A DNA stretch of 64,000 nucleotides. Origin: Marinitoga aeolica (GTDB lineage: Bacteria > Thermotogota > Thermotogae > Petrotogales > Petrotogaceae). Shown one piece after another: positions 24,803-34,333 of this stretch. The position numbers and the translations under genes are program-made. The notes under the pieces were generated by a model, which saw only the letters and a list, made by a program, of their open reading frames with translations, was not told the origin of the DNA and ran no database searches. Numbering within the stretch: the first letter of the stretch is position 1; each line of letters begins with the position of its first letter. Location: contig NZ_CP069362.1 in NCBI RefSeq assembly GCF_029910535.1, positions 1,736,001-1,800,000 of the forward strand. Reading direction: 5' to 3'.

Positions 24803-26716
24803 ATGAATAATATCAGATATGATAGTTCTAAAGAATATAGAACAGCTAAAAAGATGGGAGAAAGAGAATTAATATATTGGGAAAGCAGAGGGAAAGATGG
24901 GCATTTGCCATCACTTGAAAATTTGTTAAAAGATAAAAATATTATTAATGAGGTTACTTTAGGAACTATTGAAGTACCAATTAAAAAAGTGAAGGGAACG
25001 TTTTATGATTCAAGGAGAAGTGCTTTTGCTAAAAACTTTATGCCTCTTTTAGAGGAAGATACGGAATTTGCTATAAAATGGATGAATCTTTTTGAAGCTC
25101 AACAAGAAGAAGGCATTAGGGATGCTGTAATAGCTTATGAATATTTAAATAAATTTTACATAGTAGAAGGGAATAAAAGAACAAGTGTATTGAAATATCT
25201 TGATTCTCCGTCTATAATGGCTAATGTTAAAAGGCTTATACCAAAATATGATGAGATGGATTTGAATATACGAATATATTATGAATTTTTGGAATTTTAT
25301 GAAAAAACAAAGATAAATATGATATGGTTTAAAAGAGAAGGTGGTTTTAAAGAGCTAGAAAATATATTATTTAATTATATAGAAAAAAATAATGAGGAAC
25401 GAGATGAATTTATTAGATTTTTTGAAAAATCAATATATTGGGAGTTTAGAAAGATTTATCATGAATTGAATGGTGAAAAATTACCGATTACGACAGGAGA
25501 AGCGTTTTTGTATTATTTGAAAAAATATGGAATAGAAAAAAATACTTTAGAAAAAGAATTAAGATTAAGGTTAAAAACAGTTATTAAAGAATTAGAAGAA
25601 ATATATTTTGAAGAGAAAAGAAACTTGATTCAAGAAGTTTTTTCACCATTTATAAAATCAACAGTTGAAAAAAAGTTAAATATAGCATTCTTATATAGAA
25701 ATTATATTGAAGAAAGCACATGGGTTCAGGCTCATGAATCAGGAAGAAAATATTTAGAAGAGGTATTTGAAGATAAAATAACAACATTTTATGTTGAAAA
25801 TGTGAAAAAAGATAAATCTTATGATGTAATAAAAGAATTAATTAATCAAAATTATAATTTAATAATAACAACCAGTTATGATTTTATGGATTCTACTTAT
25901 AAAGCGGCAATAGAATTTCCAAATATAAAATTTTTAAATTGCGCAGGGTATAAGAGTTATAGAAATTTATCTGTGTACTTTGGAAGAATTTATCAACCAA
26001 GATTTCTAACAGGAATAATAGCTGGGACCATGACACGAAAAAATAAAATAGGTTATATTGCCCCATATCCACTACCTTTATTTGTAAGAGGACTGAATGC
26101 TTTTGCATTAGGAGTTAAGACAGTAAACCCATATGCAAAAGTATTGGTGAAGTGGACAAATAAATGGATAGATCATGATATAGAAAACGAAAAAACGCTG
26201 GAGCTAATAAAAGAAGGAATTGATATTCTCGCAACAAATATGGATTCTATTATTCCACAAATTATTGCTGATAAATACAAAGTTTATACAATTGGTTATA
26301 ATGTAATAAACAAAGAGATTACACCAGATACATACATAGCTTCTGCATATTGGAAATGGGGTAGATTTTATAAAAAGATTGTTAGTAGGTTATTGAATAA
26401 TGAATGGATTATAACAACGTCTAAACATCTTGAGGATTTAAGAAAATATTGGTATGGAATGGACAAAAAAATAGTCAAATTGTATAAAAATAAAGACATA
26501 ATTCCAGGTCAAACAGAAAAATTAGTAGGTGTTATGAAATCATTAATAAAAAATAATGAATTTGATATTTTTAGTGGGCCAATTTATGATAATAATAAAA
26601 ATTTAATAGTTGATAGAGATGAAAGTTTGATTGATGAAGAACTCTTAAAGATGGATTGGTATCTTGATAATATAGAAGGTGATTTACAAAAGGTTATTTT
26701 TAATACCGATAAATAG
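24803..26716 (+). CDS. Fusion of ParB-like domain and BMP/PnrA-type ligand-binding domain
   Basis: 637 residues without signal peptide or membrane helix, so cytoplasmic. The N-terminal part (about 1-200) contains YIVEGNKRTSVLKYL, the core of a ParB-like/sulfiredoxin-type fold (in ParB, V-x-G-x-x-R). The C-terminal part (about 295-620) is a basic membrane protein (BMP/PnrA) type periplasmic-binding fold: IAFLYRNYIEESTWVQAH, NLIITTSYDF, FLNCAGYKS, GIIAGTMTRKNKIGYIAPYP. BMP proteins normally are exported nucleoside-binding lipoproteins; here the domain would sense a ligand inside the cell and signal to the N-terminal domain. Start has GGGGAGAGGAT upstream. Similar fusions exist in Firmicutes as far as I recall; function is unknown. 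Confidence 0.75.
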   Translation: MNNIRYDSSKEYRTAKKMGERELIYWESRGKDGHLPSLENLLKDKNIINEVTLGTIEVPIKKVKGTFYDSRRSAFAKNFMPLLEEDTEFAIKWMNLFEAQQEEGIRDAVIAYEYLNKFYIVEGNKRTSVLKYLDSPSIMANVKRLIPKYDEMDLNIRIYYEFLEFYEKTKINMIWFKREGGFKELENILFNYIEKNNEERDEFIRFFEKSIYWEFRKIYHELNGEKLPITTGEAFLYYLKKYGIEKNTLEKELRLRLKTVIKELEEIYFEEKRNLIQEVFSPFIKSTVEKKLNIAFLYRNYIEESTWVQAHESGRKYLEEVFEDKITTFYVENVKKDKSYDVIKELINQNYNLIITTSYDFMDSTYKAAIEFPNIKFLNCAGYKSYRNLSVYFGRIYQPRFLTGIIAGTMTRKNKIGYIAPYPLPLFVRGLNAFALGVKTVNPYAKVLVKWTNKWIDHDIENEKTLELIKEGIDILATNMDSIIPQIIADKYKVYTIGYNVINKEITPDTYIASAYWKWGRFYKKIVSRLLNNEWIITTSKHLEDLRKYWYGMDKKIVKLYKNKDIIPGQTEKLVGVMKSLIKNNEFDIFSGPIYDNNKNLIVDRDESLIDEELLKMDWYLDNIEGDLQKVIFNTDK

Positions 26717-26767
26717 GTATAAATAAATTGGGTGATAAAATATATGAGGAATATATAGAATAAAAAA

Positions 26768-26787
26768 CCGGGAGAATATTCTCCCGG
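26768..26787. terminator. Bidirectional terminator
   Basis: CCGGGAGAATATTCTCCCGG is a perfect palindrome between the convergent genes ending at 26716 (plus) and 26802 (minus). On the minus strand it is followed by TTTTTTA. Confidence 0.9.
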
Positions 26788-26801
26788 AGTTAATTTTATT
26801 A

Positions 26802-29465
26802 TTAGTCAGCGTAATTTACAAATTTTCCTCTTTTGAATTTAACAGCTGCTTGTGCTGCTGCTAATCTTGCAATTGGAACTCTGTATGGTGAACAACTTAC
26901 ATAATCTAATTGTGTTTTGTGGAAGAATTCGATTGATTCTGGATCTCCACCGTGTTCACCACAAACACCTAATTTTAATTCTGGATTTACTGATCTACCA
27001 TAATCTTTTGCAATTTTTACCATTCTGCCAACGCCTGTTTGATCAACGTGTTTGAATGGATCTTTTTCATAAATTCCTTTTTCAATGTAATCGTTGATGA
27101 ATTTACCGTAGTCGTCTCTTGAGAATCCTAATGTCATTTGTGTTAAGTCATTTGTACCGAAGCTAAAGAATTGTGCAACTTCTGCAATTTCATCAGCTGT
27201 AATAGCTCCTCTTGGAACTTCAATCATTGTACCAACTTTGTAATCTAAATCAACGCCTGCTTCTTCAATTAATTTATCTGCTGTTTCTCTAACGATTTTA
27301 TCTAAGTATTTTAATTCTTTTACTGTTCCTACTAATGGAATCATAATTTCTGGTTTAACTTTTTTACCTTCTTTAACCATTTCAATTGCAGCCATAATAA
27401 TAGCTTTTGTTTGCATTACTGCAACTTCTGGATATGTAATAGCTAATCTTACACCTCTATGTCCCATCATTGGGTTGAATTCATGTAAGTTTTCAACGAT
27501 TTCTTTTAATTCTTCAACTGTAATACCTAATTGTGGAGCTAATTCTTTCATTTGTTCTTCGTCTTGTGGTAAGAATTCGTGTAATGGTGGATCTAATAAT
27601 CTGATTGTTACAGGGAACCCTTCCATAGCTTCAAATAATCCTTTGAAGTCTTCTTTTTGTAATGGTAATAATTCTTCTAAAGCAGCTTCTCTTTGTTCTA
27701 CTGTTTTAGATACAATCATTCTTCTCATTTTTTGGATTCTGTCGCCTTCAAAGAACATGTGTTCAGTTCTACATAATCCGATACCTTCTGCACCAAAGTT
27801 TCTAGCAACATTAGCATCTCTTGGAATATCAGCATTAGCTCTTACACCTAATACTCTAATTTCATCTGCAAAGTTTAATAATTCAGCAACTTCACCTTCT
27901 AAACCTTGTGGTTTTATTGTTTTAACTTTTCCTAAGTAAACTTTACCTGTTGTACCATCTATAGAAATCCAGTCGCCATCTTTTACTTTAACTCCTCTTG
28001 CTTCGAATTCTTTTGCTTCTTCATCAATAACGATTTCTTCAGCGCCAACGATAGCTGGTTTACCCATACCTCTTGCAACAACAGCAGCATGTGATGTCAT
28101 ACCACCTGTAGCTGTTAAGATACCTTCAGCAGCATTCATACCTCCAACATCTTCTGGGCTTGTTTCAGGTCTAACTAAGATAACTGGAGTTCCTTCTTTT
28201 GCTAATTCTTCTGCTTCATCTGCACTGAATACCACTTTACCTGTTGCAGCACCTGGTGATGCAGGTAAACCTTCTCCAATTTCTTGAGCCTTTTTGATTT
28301 CTGCTTCGTCAAATGCAGGGTGTAATAGTTTATCAATTTGATCTGGGGTTACTCTCATAACAGCTGTAGCTTTATCAATTAAACCTTCTTTAACCATGTC
28401 TACAGCGATTTTAATAGCAGCTTTTGCTGTTCTTTTTCCTGTTCTTGTTTGTAAGAAATATAATTTACCTTTTTCAACTGTGAATTCAATATCTTGCATA
28501 TCTTTATAGTGATGTTCTAACATATCCATTATATCGATCAATTGTTTATATACATCTGGTAAAATTTCATTTAATTTTTCTAATGGATATGGTGTTCTGA
28601 TACCAGCAACAACGTCTTCACCTTGTGCGTTAGGTAAGTATTCACCATATTTTACTTTTTCACCTGTATTAGGATCTCTTGTGAAACATACACCAGTTCC
28701 ACTGTCATCACCCATGTTACCGAATACCATCATAACAACATTAACAGCTGTACCTAATAATTCTCCTTCTTTAATTCCGTTTATAGCTCTGTATTTAATA
28801 GCTCTTTCATTCATCCAGCTGCCAAATACAGCTTCTATAGCAATCCATAATTGTTTTTTAGGATCTTGCGGGAATTCTTTTCCGGCTTTTTTGTAGATTT
28901 CTTTGTATAATTCAACAACTTTTTTGAAATCTTCTGCTTCTAATTCGATGTCTAATTTAACACCTTTTTCTTCTTTTACTTTGTTTAATGCTTCTTCAAA
29001 GTCATGATGAGGAATACCTAATGCAACATCACCAAACATTTGCATAAATCTTCTGTAAGCGTCATATGCAAATCTTGGGTTTCCTGTGTTTTTTGCTAAA
29101 GCTTCGACTGTTTCATCGTTTAAACCCAAGTTTAAGATTGTGTCCATCATACCAGGCATTGATACAGCAGCACCTGATCTAACAGATACTAATAAAGGAT
29201 TATCTTTATCTCCAAATTTTTTACCTGAAACTTCTTCTAATCTTTTTAATGCAGCTTCAACTTCTGCTTCTAATGTTTCTGGGAATGATCTATCGTGTTT
29301 CCAATAATAGTCACAAACTTCTGTTGTGATTGTGAAACCTGCAGGAACTGGTAACCCCATTCTTGCCATTTCTGCGAGGTTTGCACCTTTACCACCAAGT
29401 AAATTTTTCATTTTTGCGCTACCTTCAGCGATACCACCGCCGTAAAAATATACCATCTTTTCCAT
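26802..29465 (-). CDS. ppdK: Pyruvate, phosphate dikinase
   Basis: 887 residues. Interconverts pyruvate + ATP + Pi and phosphoenolpyruvate + AMP + PPi; in anaerobic fermenters it often runs as a PPi-linked glycolytic enzyme. N-terminal ATP-grasp domain (KNLLGGKGANLAEMARMGLP, residues ~13-32), swivelling His domain with the catalytic His in GGMTSHAAVVARGMGKPA (about 450), C-terminal PEP/pyruvate barrel with GLCRTEHMFFEGDR and the catalytic Cys in LGVCGEHGGDP near 825. The start at 29465 is chosen because AAGGAGGGAG lies just before it; an in-frame ATG seven codons upstream would place the ribosome site inside the gene. Codon use is visibly more biased and GC richer than neighbours, a sign of high expression. 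Confidence 0.96.
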   Translation of the reverse strand: MEKMVYFYGGGIAEGSAKMKNLLGGKGANLAEMARMGLPVPAGFTITTEVCDYYWKHDRSFPETLEAEVEAALKRLEEVSGKKFGDKDNPLLVSVRSGAAVSMPGMMDTILNLGLNDETVEALAKNTGNPRFAYDAYRRFMQMFGDVALGIPHHDFEEALNKVKEEKGVKLDIELEAEDFKKVVELYKEIYKKAGKEFPQDPKKQLWIAIEAVFGSWMNERAIKYRAINGIKEGELLGTAVNVVMMVFGNMGDDSGTGVCFTRDPNTGEKVKYGEYLPNAQGEDVVAGIRTPYPLEKLNEILPDVYKQLIDIMDMLEHHYKDMQDIEFTVEKGKLYFLQTRTGKRTAKAAIKIAVDMVKEGLIDKATAVMRVTPDQIDKLLHPAFDEAEIKKAQEIGEGLPASPGAATGKVVFSADEAEELAKEGTPVILVRPETSPEDVGGMNAAEGILTATGGMTSHAAVVARGMGKPAIVGAEEIVIDEEAKEFEARGVKVKDGDWISIDGTTGKVYLGKVKTIKPQGLEGEVAELLNFADEIRVLGVRANADIPRDANVARNFGAEGIGLCRTEHMFFEGDRIQKMRRMIVSKTVEQREAALEELLPLQKEDFKGLFEAMEGFPVTIRLLDPPLHEFLPQDEEQMKELAPQLGITVEELKEIVENLHEFNPMMGHRGVRLAITYPEVAVMQTKAIIMAAIEMVKEGKKVKPEIMIPLVGTVKELKYLDKIVRETADKLIEEAGVDLDYKVGTMIEVPRGAITADEIAEVAQFFSFGTNDLTQMTLGFSRDDYGKFINDYIEKGIYEKDPFKHVDQTGVGRMVKIAKDYGRSVNPELKLGVCGEHGGDPESIEFFHKTQLDYVSCSPYRVPIARLAAAQAAVKFKRGKFVNYAD

Positions 29466-29495
29466 GTGTTTCTCCCTCCTTATCAAATGTAAAGG

Positions 29496-30479
29496 TCAAT
29501 TTTCATCTTTTAGTTCTCTCATCATTAATTCATGAATAGCTTTTCTTGGATCTTTGTTTAAATAAAGAACTTCATAAGTCTTTTCAGTTATAGGCATTTC
29601 TATGTTTAAATCTTTAATTTCTTCATATAAGGCCTTAACAGTATAAACACCTTCAGCTACCATGTTCATATTTTCTATTATTTCATCTAATTTCTTTCCT
29701 CTTCCTATCATTTCACCAACATATCTATTTCTACTATGTTGGCTAGTACATGTTACGATTAAATCTCCAAGTCCAGCCAAACCAGAAAATGTATCTTTTT
29801 TTGCACCTTTTTTTATGCCATATCTTGTTATTTCTGCAAGTCCTCGCGTTATTAATGCAGCTTTTGAATTATCCCAGCCACCAATACCATCTATAATACC
29901 TGCAGAAATTGCTATTACATTTTTTATAGCTCCACCAAGCTCTACACCTACTATGTCATTATTAGTATATACTCTAAAAGAAACGTTGCTAAAATTTTCT
30001 TGGACAATTTTTGCTAATTCCATATTATTTGAAGCAGCAACAATACTTGTTGGTATATCTCGTGCAACTTCTTCAGCGTGGCTGGGGCCACTTAAAACAA
30101 CATATTTATTTATTTTCAAAACCTCATCTAAAATTTCACTAACTCTTTTTTGAGTGGAAATTTCAAGACCTTTTGCTAAATTTACAATAATTTGATTGCT
30201 ATATAATGGTTTTATTTGCTCGGCAATACTTCTTATAGCTTGAGCTGGAATAGCTAAAACAATTAATTCGCTATCAGAAATAACTTCTTCTAATTTTAAT
30301 GTTGGGATTATAGATTTTGGTATAGATATGCCTGGTAAATAATATGGGTTTTCTCCATTTTTTAGTGAATTGAAAACGTGTTCATCTCTGGTCCATATTT
30401 TTATATTATGTCCATTATTTAAAAGCACTTTGGAAATCGAGGTTCCCCAGCTTCCTGATCCAATAATTCCAATATTCAT
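29496..30479 (-). CDS. gpsA: Glycerol-3-phosphate dehydrogenase [NAD(P)+]
   Basis: 327 residues, normal length. N-terminal Rossmann motif GIIGSGSWGTSISK (residues 4-17), the conserved LSGPSHAEEVA (about 135), and the catalytic Lys in GVELGGAIKNVIAISAGI (about 187). Makes sn-glycerol-3-phosphate from dihydroxyacetone phosphate for lipid synthesis; cytoplasmic. AAGGAGGAAC precedes the ATG. 30 bases separate its stop from the ppdK start, so the two may be cotranscribed. Confidence 0.96.
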   Translation of the reverse strand: MNIGIIGSGSWGTSISKVLLNNGHNIKIWTRDEHVFNSLKNGENPYYLPGISIPKSIIPTLKLEEVISDSELIVLAIPAQAIRSIAEQIKPLYSNQIIVNLAKGLEISTQKRVSEILDEVLKINKYVVLSGPSHAEEVARDIPTSIVAASNNMELAKIVQENFSNVSFRVYTNNDIVGVELGGAIKNVIAISAGIIDGIGGWDNSKAALITRGLAEITRYGIKKGAKKDTFSGLAGLGDLIVTCTSQHSRNRYVGEMIGRGKKLDEIIENMNMVAEGVYTVKALYEEIKDLNIEMPITEKTYEVLYLNKDPRKAIHELMMRELKDEN

Positions 30480-30494
30480 AATGTTCCTCCTTAA

Positions 30495-31676
30495 TTATAT
30501 CATATCTTTTATGATAAATTGAGTGTTCAAGCTTTTGTTACTTTCTTTTACTATAAAATAACTTATTTGAGTTCTTTTTAAAAATTTTGTTTTGTTTTTA
30601 ACAGTTGTTTTTTTTACGGTATGCTTCCAACTTCCAAGATTGCAGTAGAAAACTTCTTCCTCGTTATTATTTGGAAAAATTTCGTATGCTGGAACATGTA
30701 TATGTCCCATAATTATTCCCTGTAATTTTGAAGGTATAACAATATCCTCTTCGGAATAACCTATACAATATTTTTTAGGTATAGTTCTGTTTTTGTATAA
30801 TATTTTTTTTACATTTTCCATTAAATAATTTGTTTTTTTTGCTCCACGTAAAGAGCTTATTAGTCTAACAAGACTTTCTCCAAACTTTATACCACCTATT
30901 TTATTGATAAATAAATAAGAAAAAAAATGCATTAAAGGATAATTTGTTTTTAACCATTCTTTTGATTCTTTGCTTCTTACAAATTTTACAAACATGTCAA
31001 TCCATTTATATTCCAGGTCCAAGCCTATGGAATATTTTTTTCTTATTTCTTCAAGCCACAAGAATATATCCATTTTGGGTTCTATATTGTCATAATCCAT
31101 CAATATCTCATCGGGTAAAACCTTTAAAACTTCACTATCAAAATATTTTGAAATAAATTTTTCCATTATTTCCCCATATGGAGGAAGTATTTTCCCTTTT
31201 TCAGTAATAGATAACCTATTAAGTGCATCAAATTGATTTCCATGAATAATAAAGAGTTCCCATTTTTCATCATAATAATAAGGGTGTATTTCTATATTGT
31301 CTCCTAAAAAGTCTTGAAAGCTATTTTTAATTTTTTCATCAAATAATAAATAATAATCATGATTTCCGACAATATAATGTATCTTATTTTTTCGTGAATA
31401 ATTTCTAAATGCTTTTATTAAATCACTGTGACTATTTTCAATTTCAGAAAGTATAGAATTAAAATCAAGATTTTTTATAATTTCATTTACATCGTTTACT
31501 TTTCCATTGTTTTCATATGATTGAAGTATTTCAAATCCATCACCTACAATATACAATTCATTGTTTGATTCTTCATTTAAATCTTCTAAAATTTTAATTA
31601 ATTCACTATCATATCTGAAATCATCTTTTTTGCTCCCATTTCCAATATGAAGATCGCTTAAATAGAGTTTAGTCAA
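30495..31676 (-). CDS. Metallophosphoesterase
   Basis: 393 residues from a TTG at 31676 that has GGGTGAG before it; this start gives an N-terminus LTKLYLSDLHIGNGSKKDD that begins directly with the first metal motif. Other motifs: VGDGFEI (about 50), GNHDYYLL (about 110), HGNQFD (about 155) and GHIHVPAYE (about 330). Large calcineurin-like hydrolase with an inserted helical segment between the third and fourth motif. Substrate unknown. It overlaps the MazG-like gene by eight bases, so the two are coupled. An in-frame start at 31796 would overlap that gene by 120 bases and is not used here. Confidence 0.85.
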   Translation of the reverse strand: MTKLYLSDLHIGNGSKKDDFRYDSELIKILEDLNEESNNELYIVGDGFEILQSYENNGKVNDVNEIIKNLDFNSILSEIENSHSDLIKAFRNYSRKNKIHYIVGNHDYYLLFDEKIKNSFQDFLGDNIEIHPYYYDEKWELFIIHGNQFDALNRLSITEKGKILPPYGEIMEKFISKYFDSEVLKVLPDEILMDYDNIEPKMDIFLWLEEIRKKYSIGLDLEYKWIDMFVKFVRSKESKEWLKTNYPLMHFFSYLFINKIGGIKFGESLVRLISSLRGAKKTNYLMENVKKILYKNRTIPKKYCIGYSEEDIVIPSKLQGIIMGHIHVPAYEIFPNNNEEEVFYCNLGSWKHTVKKTTVKNKTKFLKRTQISYFIVKESNKSLNTQFIIKDMI

Positions 31677-32064
31677 TATTCTCACCCGACTTCTTCTCTG
31701 CTTTTTTTCTTTCATGCCATATTTTAGATGCTTCTTCATAGGATATATTTTTATTCCAAAATAGCCAGGGTTTTCTATTTGAAATTTTTGAAACAACCCG
31801 CTTTATTGCTTTATGAGATGAAATGTTGTAATCTCTTTCAGCAATTTTTAATATTAAAAGAGCATCGTATATTAAATCTCCGATCTCTTCTTCAATGTTA
31901 TTAATGTCATTCTTATTTAAAGCCTCTTCTATCTCAGTAATTTCAGAAGAGGCTTCGTTTATCATAATATTAAGATTTATAGATTTTACCCAGGGGCACT
32001 TATCTATATTCCTTTGAACAATATCATATAGTTTTTCAAATTCATTGAGAAAAATTTTATCCAT
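31669..32064 (-). CDS. MazG-like nucleotide pyrophosphohydrolase
   Basis: 131 residues, a single MazG-type all-alpha domain. The metal-binding acidic motifs are EASSEITEIEEAL (about residue 37) and EEEIGDLIYDALL (about 58), with the RKPWLF stretch (about 97) seen after the last helix in MazG proteins. Half-size compared with the two-domain E. coli enzyme, but normal for many thermophile versions. Presumed to hydrolyse non-canonical NTPs to NMP and PPi. Cytoplasmic. Confidence 0.82.
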   Translation of the reverse strand: MDKIFLNEFEKLYDIVQRNIDKCPWVKSINLNIMINEASSEITEIEEALNKNDINNIEEEIGDLIYDALLILKIAERDYNISSHKAIKRVVSKISNRKPWLFWNKNISYEEASKIWHERKKAEKKSGENID

Positions 32065-32074
32065 AAATATCTCC

Positions 32075-32977
32075 TTAATAATTTAGATATAAATCTTTTG
32101 GAATATTAGAAATAGCACCGTATTCTAATAAATTTTTTAAATATAAATCTGTTATTTCTTTAATGTCTTTAGTATAAAAAATTTCAGATCTTGAAGCAGC
32201 TTTTTCTAAAACGGGTTTTGGCATAGTTTGCATGATTTTAAACACATAATTTACAGCATCTTCGAAATTGTTTTTATAAAAATTGTTTGCAGAATATTCG
32301 TAAGCGTTTAATACCCGTTTGACAAAATTAGGATTTTCTTCAAATTTTTTGTTTGATACGAATATTCCAGCTATAGGAATCCTTTCATTTTTTAAATTGA
32401 ATAAATTTGCATATAATTTTTGAAAATCAATTTGAACTTTAATTTTGCCTTTTGTTTTGATTTCTGCGAGGGATACAAAAGGTTCTGGTAGAACGGCAAT
32501 TGTTTCTTTTCCGGAAGCCAATAATTGAATTATTTCAGGGCCGCTGGTAACATATACTATCTCAAAATCTATATTTTTCATTTTCTTAAGAATTTTTAAT
32601 ATCACATCAGCAGTTTGGCCTGGGCCATGAAGAGTGACAATTCTTTTGCCTTTTAAATCCTCAACATTATTTATATTTTGTGAAGATACAAGATAGAAAG
32701 TTTTCCATAATGAAACGCCAGCTAATTTATAATTAGCTCCTTTGTTAATTAATTCTACACCTAAAGCTACCGGCAAAACTATAAAATCTGCTTGTTCTTT
32801 TAATACCAATGTTTGTGCCTGATCGAGATTTCTCCAATAATATGTTTGTAAGGTGGGGACTTTATTAATATATAACCCTGCTGCAGGTAATAATGTTGGG
32901 CCCAAAGGATTATAAAATGTTCCAGCAAATATTACTGCACTTAAAATTAGTATTAAAACTAAACTAAACTTTTTCAT
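32075..32977 (-). CDS. ABC-type substrate-binding protein (SsuA/ThiY/NMT1-like)
   Basis: 300 residues with a signal peptide (KKFSLVLILILSAVIFAG). The mature protein has the layout of the NMT1/SsuA group: NLDQAQTLVLKEQADFIVLP near the N-terminus, LKGKRIVTLHGPGQTADVILK in the middle, and AVLPEPFVSLA. The start is ATG 32977 with GGGGGTG upstream; a GTG at 32986 lies inside that site. No permease or ATPase gene is adjacent; its partner must be elsewhere, so the ligand (sulfonate, pyrimidine, nitrate-like or metal) cannot be deduced. Confidence 0.82.
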   Translation of the reverse strand: MKKFSLVLILILSAVIFAGTFYNPLGPTLLPAAGLYINKVPTLQTYYWRNLDQAQTLVLKEQADFIVLPVALGVELINKGANYKLAGVSLWKTFYLVSSQNINNVEDLKGKRIVTLHGPGQTADVILKILKKMKNIDFEIVYVTSGPEIIQLLASGKETIAVLPEPFVSLAEIKTKGKIKVQIDFQKLYANLFNLKNERIPIAGIFVSNKKFEENPNFVKRVLNAYEYSANNFYKNNFEDAVNYVFKIMQTMPKPVLEKAASRSEIFYTKDIKEITDLYLKNLLEYGAISNIPKDLYLNY

Positions 32978-32989
32978 ATAAAACACCCC

Positions 32990-34264
32990 CTAATATAATT
33001 TTTCTGTAATTTTTTTTGTATAATTAAAAATTTTTGATGATATATAAAATGTTATTTCTATATTAGATGAATAATCATTTAATGGAAAATGATCTAAAAT
33101 AAATATATTATCTTTTCTTTTTAGATATTTATTAAGTTTATCATTTATTAAAATTTGAGTTTTATTTGTTCTTATGATGATTTTATTAATAATAATATTA
33201 TTAGCAAAGTTTGTATTTCCATCTTGAATTGCGAAAGATAAGTATATTGAATTATTTATATCTTTATCTATAAAAATAATTTTCCGTGGGATACTTATGA
33301 TATTTATTTCGAGAGTTCCATTTAATTTTTTGTCATTGTAATAAAATTCTATTTTGTATTTTCCTGGGTAAACATTTGAAATAATTTCTATATTATTGTT
33401 TTTTATATTTATTTTTGGATTTAATATATTTTCAGAAATAATCTTATATTTAAGATTATATAATTTTGTTATGTTGCCAAATTTATCTAAAAGAGTATAT
33501 TTAACTACAGCATTTTTTGGTGGAAAATGTGAGGTGTCATCATAATAAGTAGCAAGATATATAGTATTTTTCTCGAAATTAATTGAATTCGGGCTACCTG
33601 AAATAATCTTAAATGAGATATTTTTTTTGAATAAATTATTTATTTGTAATGTGAAGATATATTTTCCAGGTTTTGTTATGTTATATAGTTCTAATTCATA
33701 GTTTTCATTATCTATTTTTTTTATTGTATTTTTCACATATGGAAATATAGAAATATTATCAAAAGAGTTTAATATTTTATTTCCATACTGATCTGTATAG
33801 TATAGTTTAAAAGGTATTTTTACTTTTTCAGATGCAAAAAATATATTTTCTGGTGTTTCTATATTTAATTTTTCAGGTTTGTCAGGAAATAAGGTTAAAG
33901 TTAATGAAGTGGATATTTTAGAATGATAAAATAACACTGTATATGTTCCCGCTGTTGTAAAATTGCTGAAATCTAAATAATTTTTATAAATTTTTATTGT
34001 TGCGTTTTTTGTTTCTGGGAGTATTTTGATTTTATCTATAACTTCTGAAGGTGTTGATGAATACGTATTTAAAGCATAAACTTTAAAAGGAATTCTGAAT
34101 CTTTTAGAAACGATAAACTTATTATTTTTTATAGATACGTTAAATTTTTTATTGTTTTTAACTATTTTATCAAAACTATTTTTTTTGAAATCAGTATTAA
34201 ATATTGAGCAACTCTGGAAAATAAAAAGTATTAAAAGGAATATAAATAAAAGAAATTTTTTCAT
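32990..34264 (-). CDS. Lipoprotein with tandem Ig-like domains
   Basis: 424 residues, not recognised as a named protein. A lipoprotein signal peptide ends IFQSC (Cys about residue 19). The rest is beta-rich with at least three Ig-like modules of about 100 residues; each has a GTYTV/GKYIF/GKYKIEF strand and phrases such as YTDQYGNKILNS and LDKFGNITKLYN that recall invasin/Big-type repeats. Surface or periplasmic, probably structural or adhesive. The start is the ATG at 34264 with GGGGGTG before it. It is the first gene of the unit running to the MazG-like and phosphoesterase genes, and its promoter overlaps that of the divergent MFS gene. Confidence 0.75.
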   Translation of the reverse strand: MKKFLLFIFLLILFIFQSCSIFNTDFKKNSFDKIVKNNKKFNVSIKNNKFIVSKRFRIPFKVYALNTYSSTPSEVIDKIKILPETKNATIKIYKNYLDFSNFTTAGTYTVLFYHSKISTSLTLTLFPDKPEKLNIETPENIFFASEKVKIPFKLYYTDQYGNKILNSFDNISIFPYVKNTIKKIDNENYELELYNITKPGKYIFTLQINNLFKKNISFKIISGSPNSINFEKNTIYLATYYDDTSHFPPKNAVVKYTLLDKFGNITKLYNLKYKIISENILNPKINIKNNNIEIISNVYPGKYKIEFYYNDKKLNGTLEINIISIPRKIIFIDKDINNSIYLSFAIQDGNTNFANNIIINKIIIRTNKTQILINDKLNKYLKRKDNIFILDHFPLNDYSSNIEITFYISSKIFNYTKKITEKLY

Positions 34265-34265
34265 A

Positions 34266-34294
34266 TTGCACCCCCATAGTTTATCTGCTATAAT
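34266..34294 (+). promoter_or_regulatory. Promoter of the MFS gene
   Basis: TTGCAC (34266-34271), 17 bases, TATAAT (34289-34294), about 40 bases before the start codon. A divergent TATAAT on the minus strand (34299-34294) overlaps it, so the MFS gene and the lipoprotein gene may compete for polymerase. Confidence 0.7.
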
Positions 34295-34333
34295 ATTATA
34301 CAATAAAAATTTCTATTTTTAAAGGAGGAAGAT

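Noticed and set aside
31677-31796. Longer N-terminus for the phosphoesterase at 30495
   Set aside because: The extra 40 codons lie inside the MazG-like gene in another frame, and the TTG start with ribosome site lies directly before the first metal motif.
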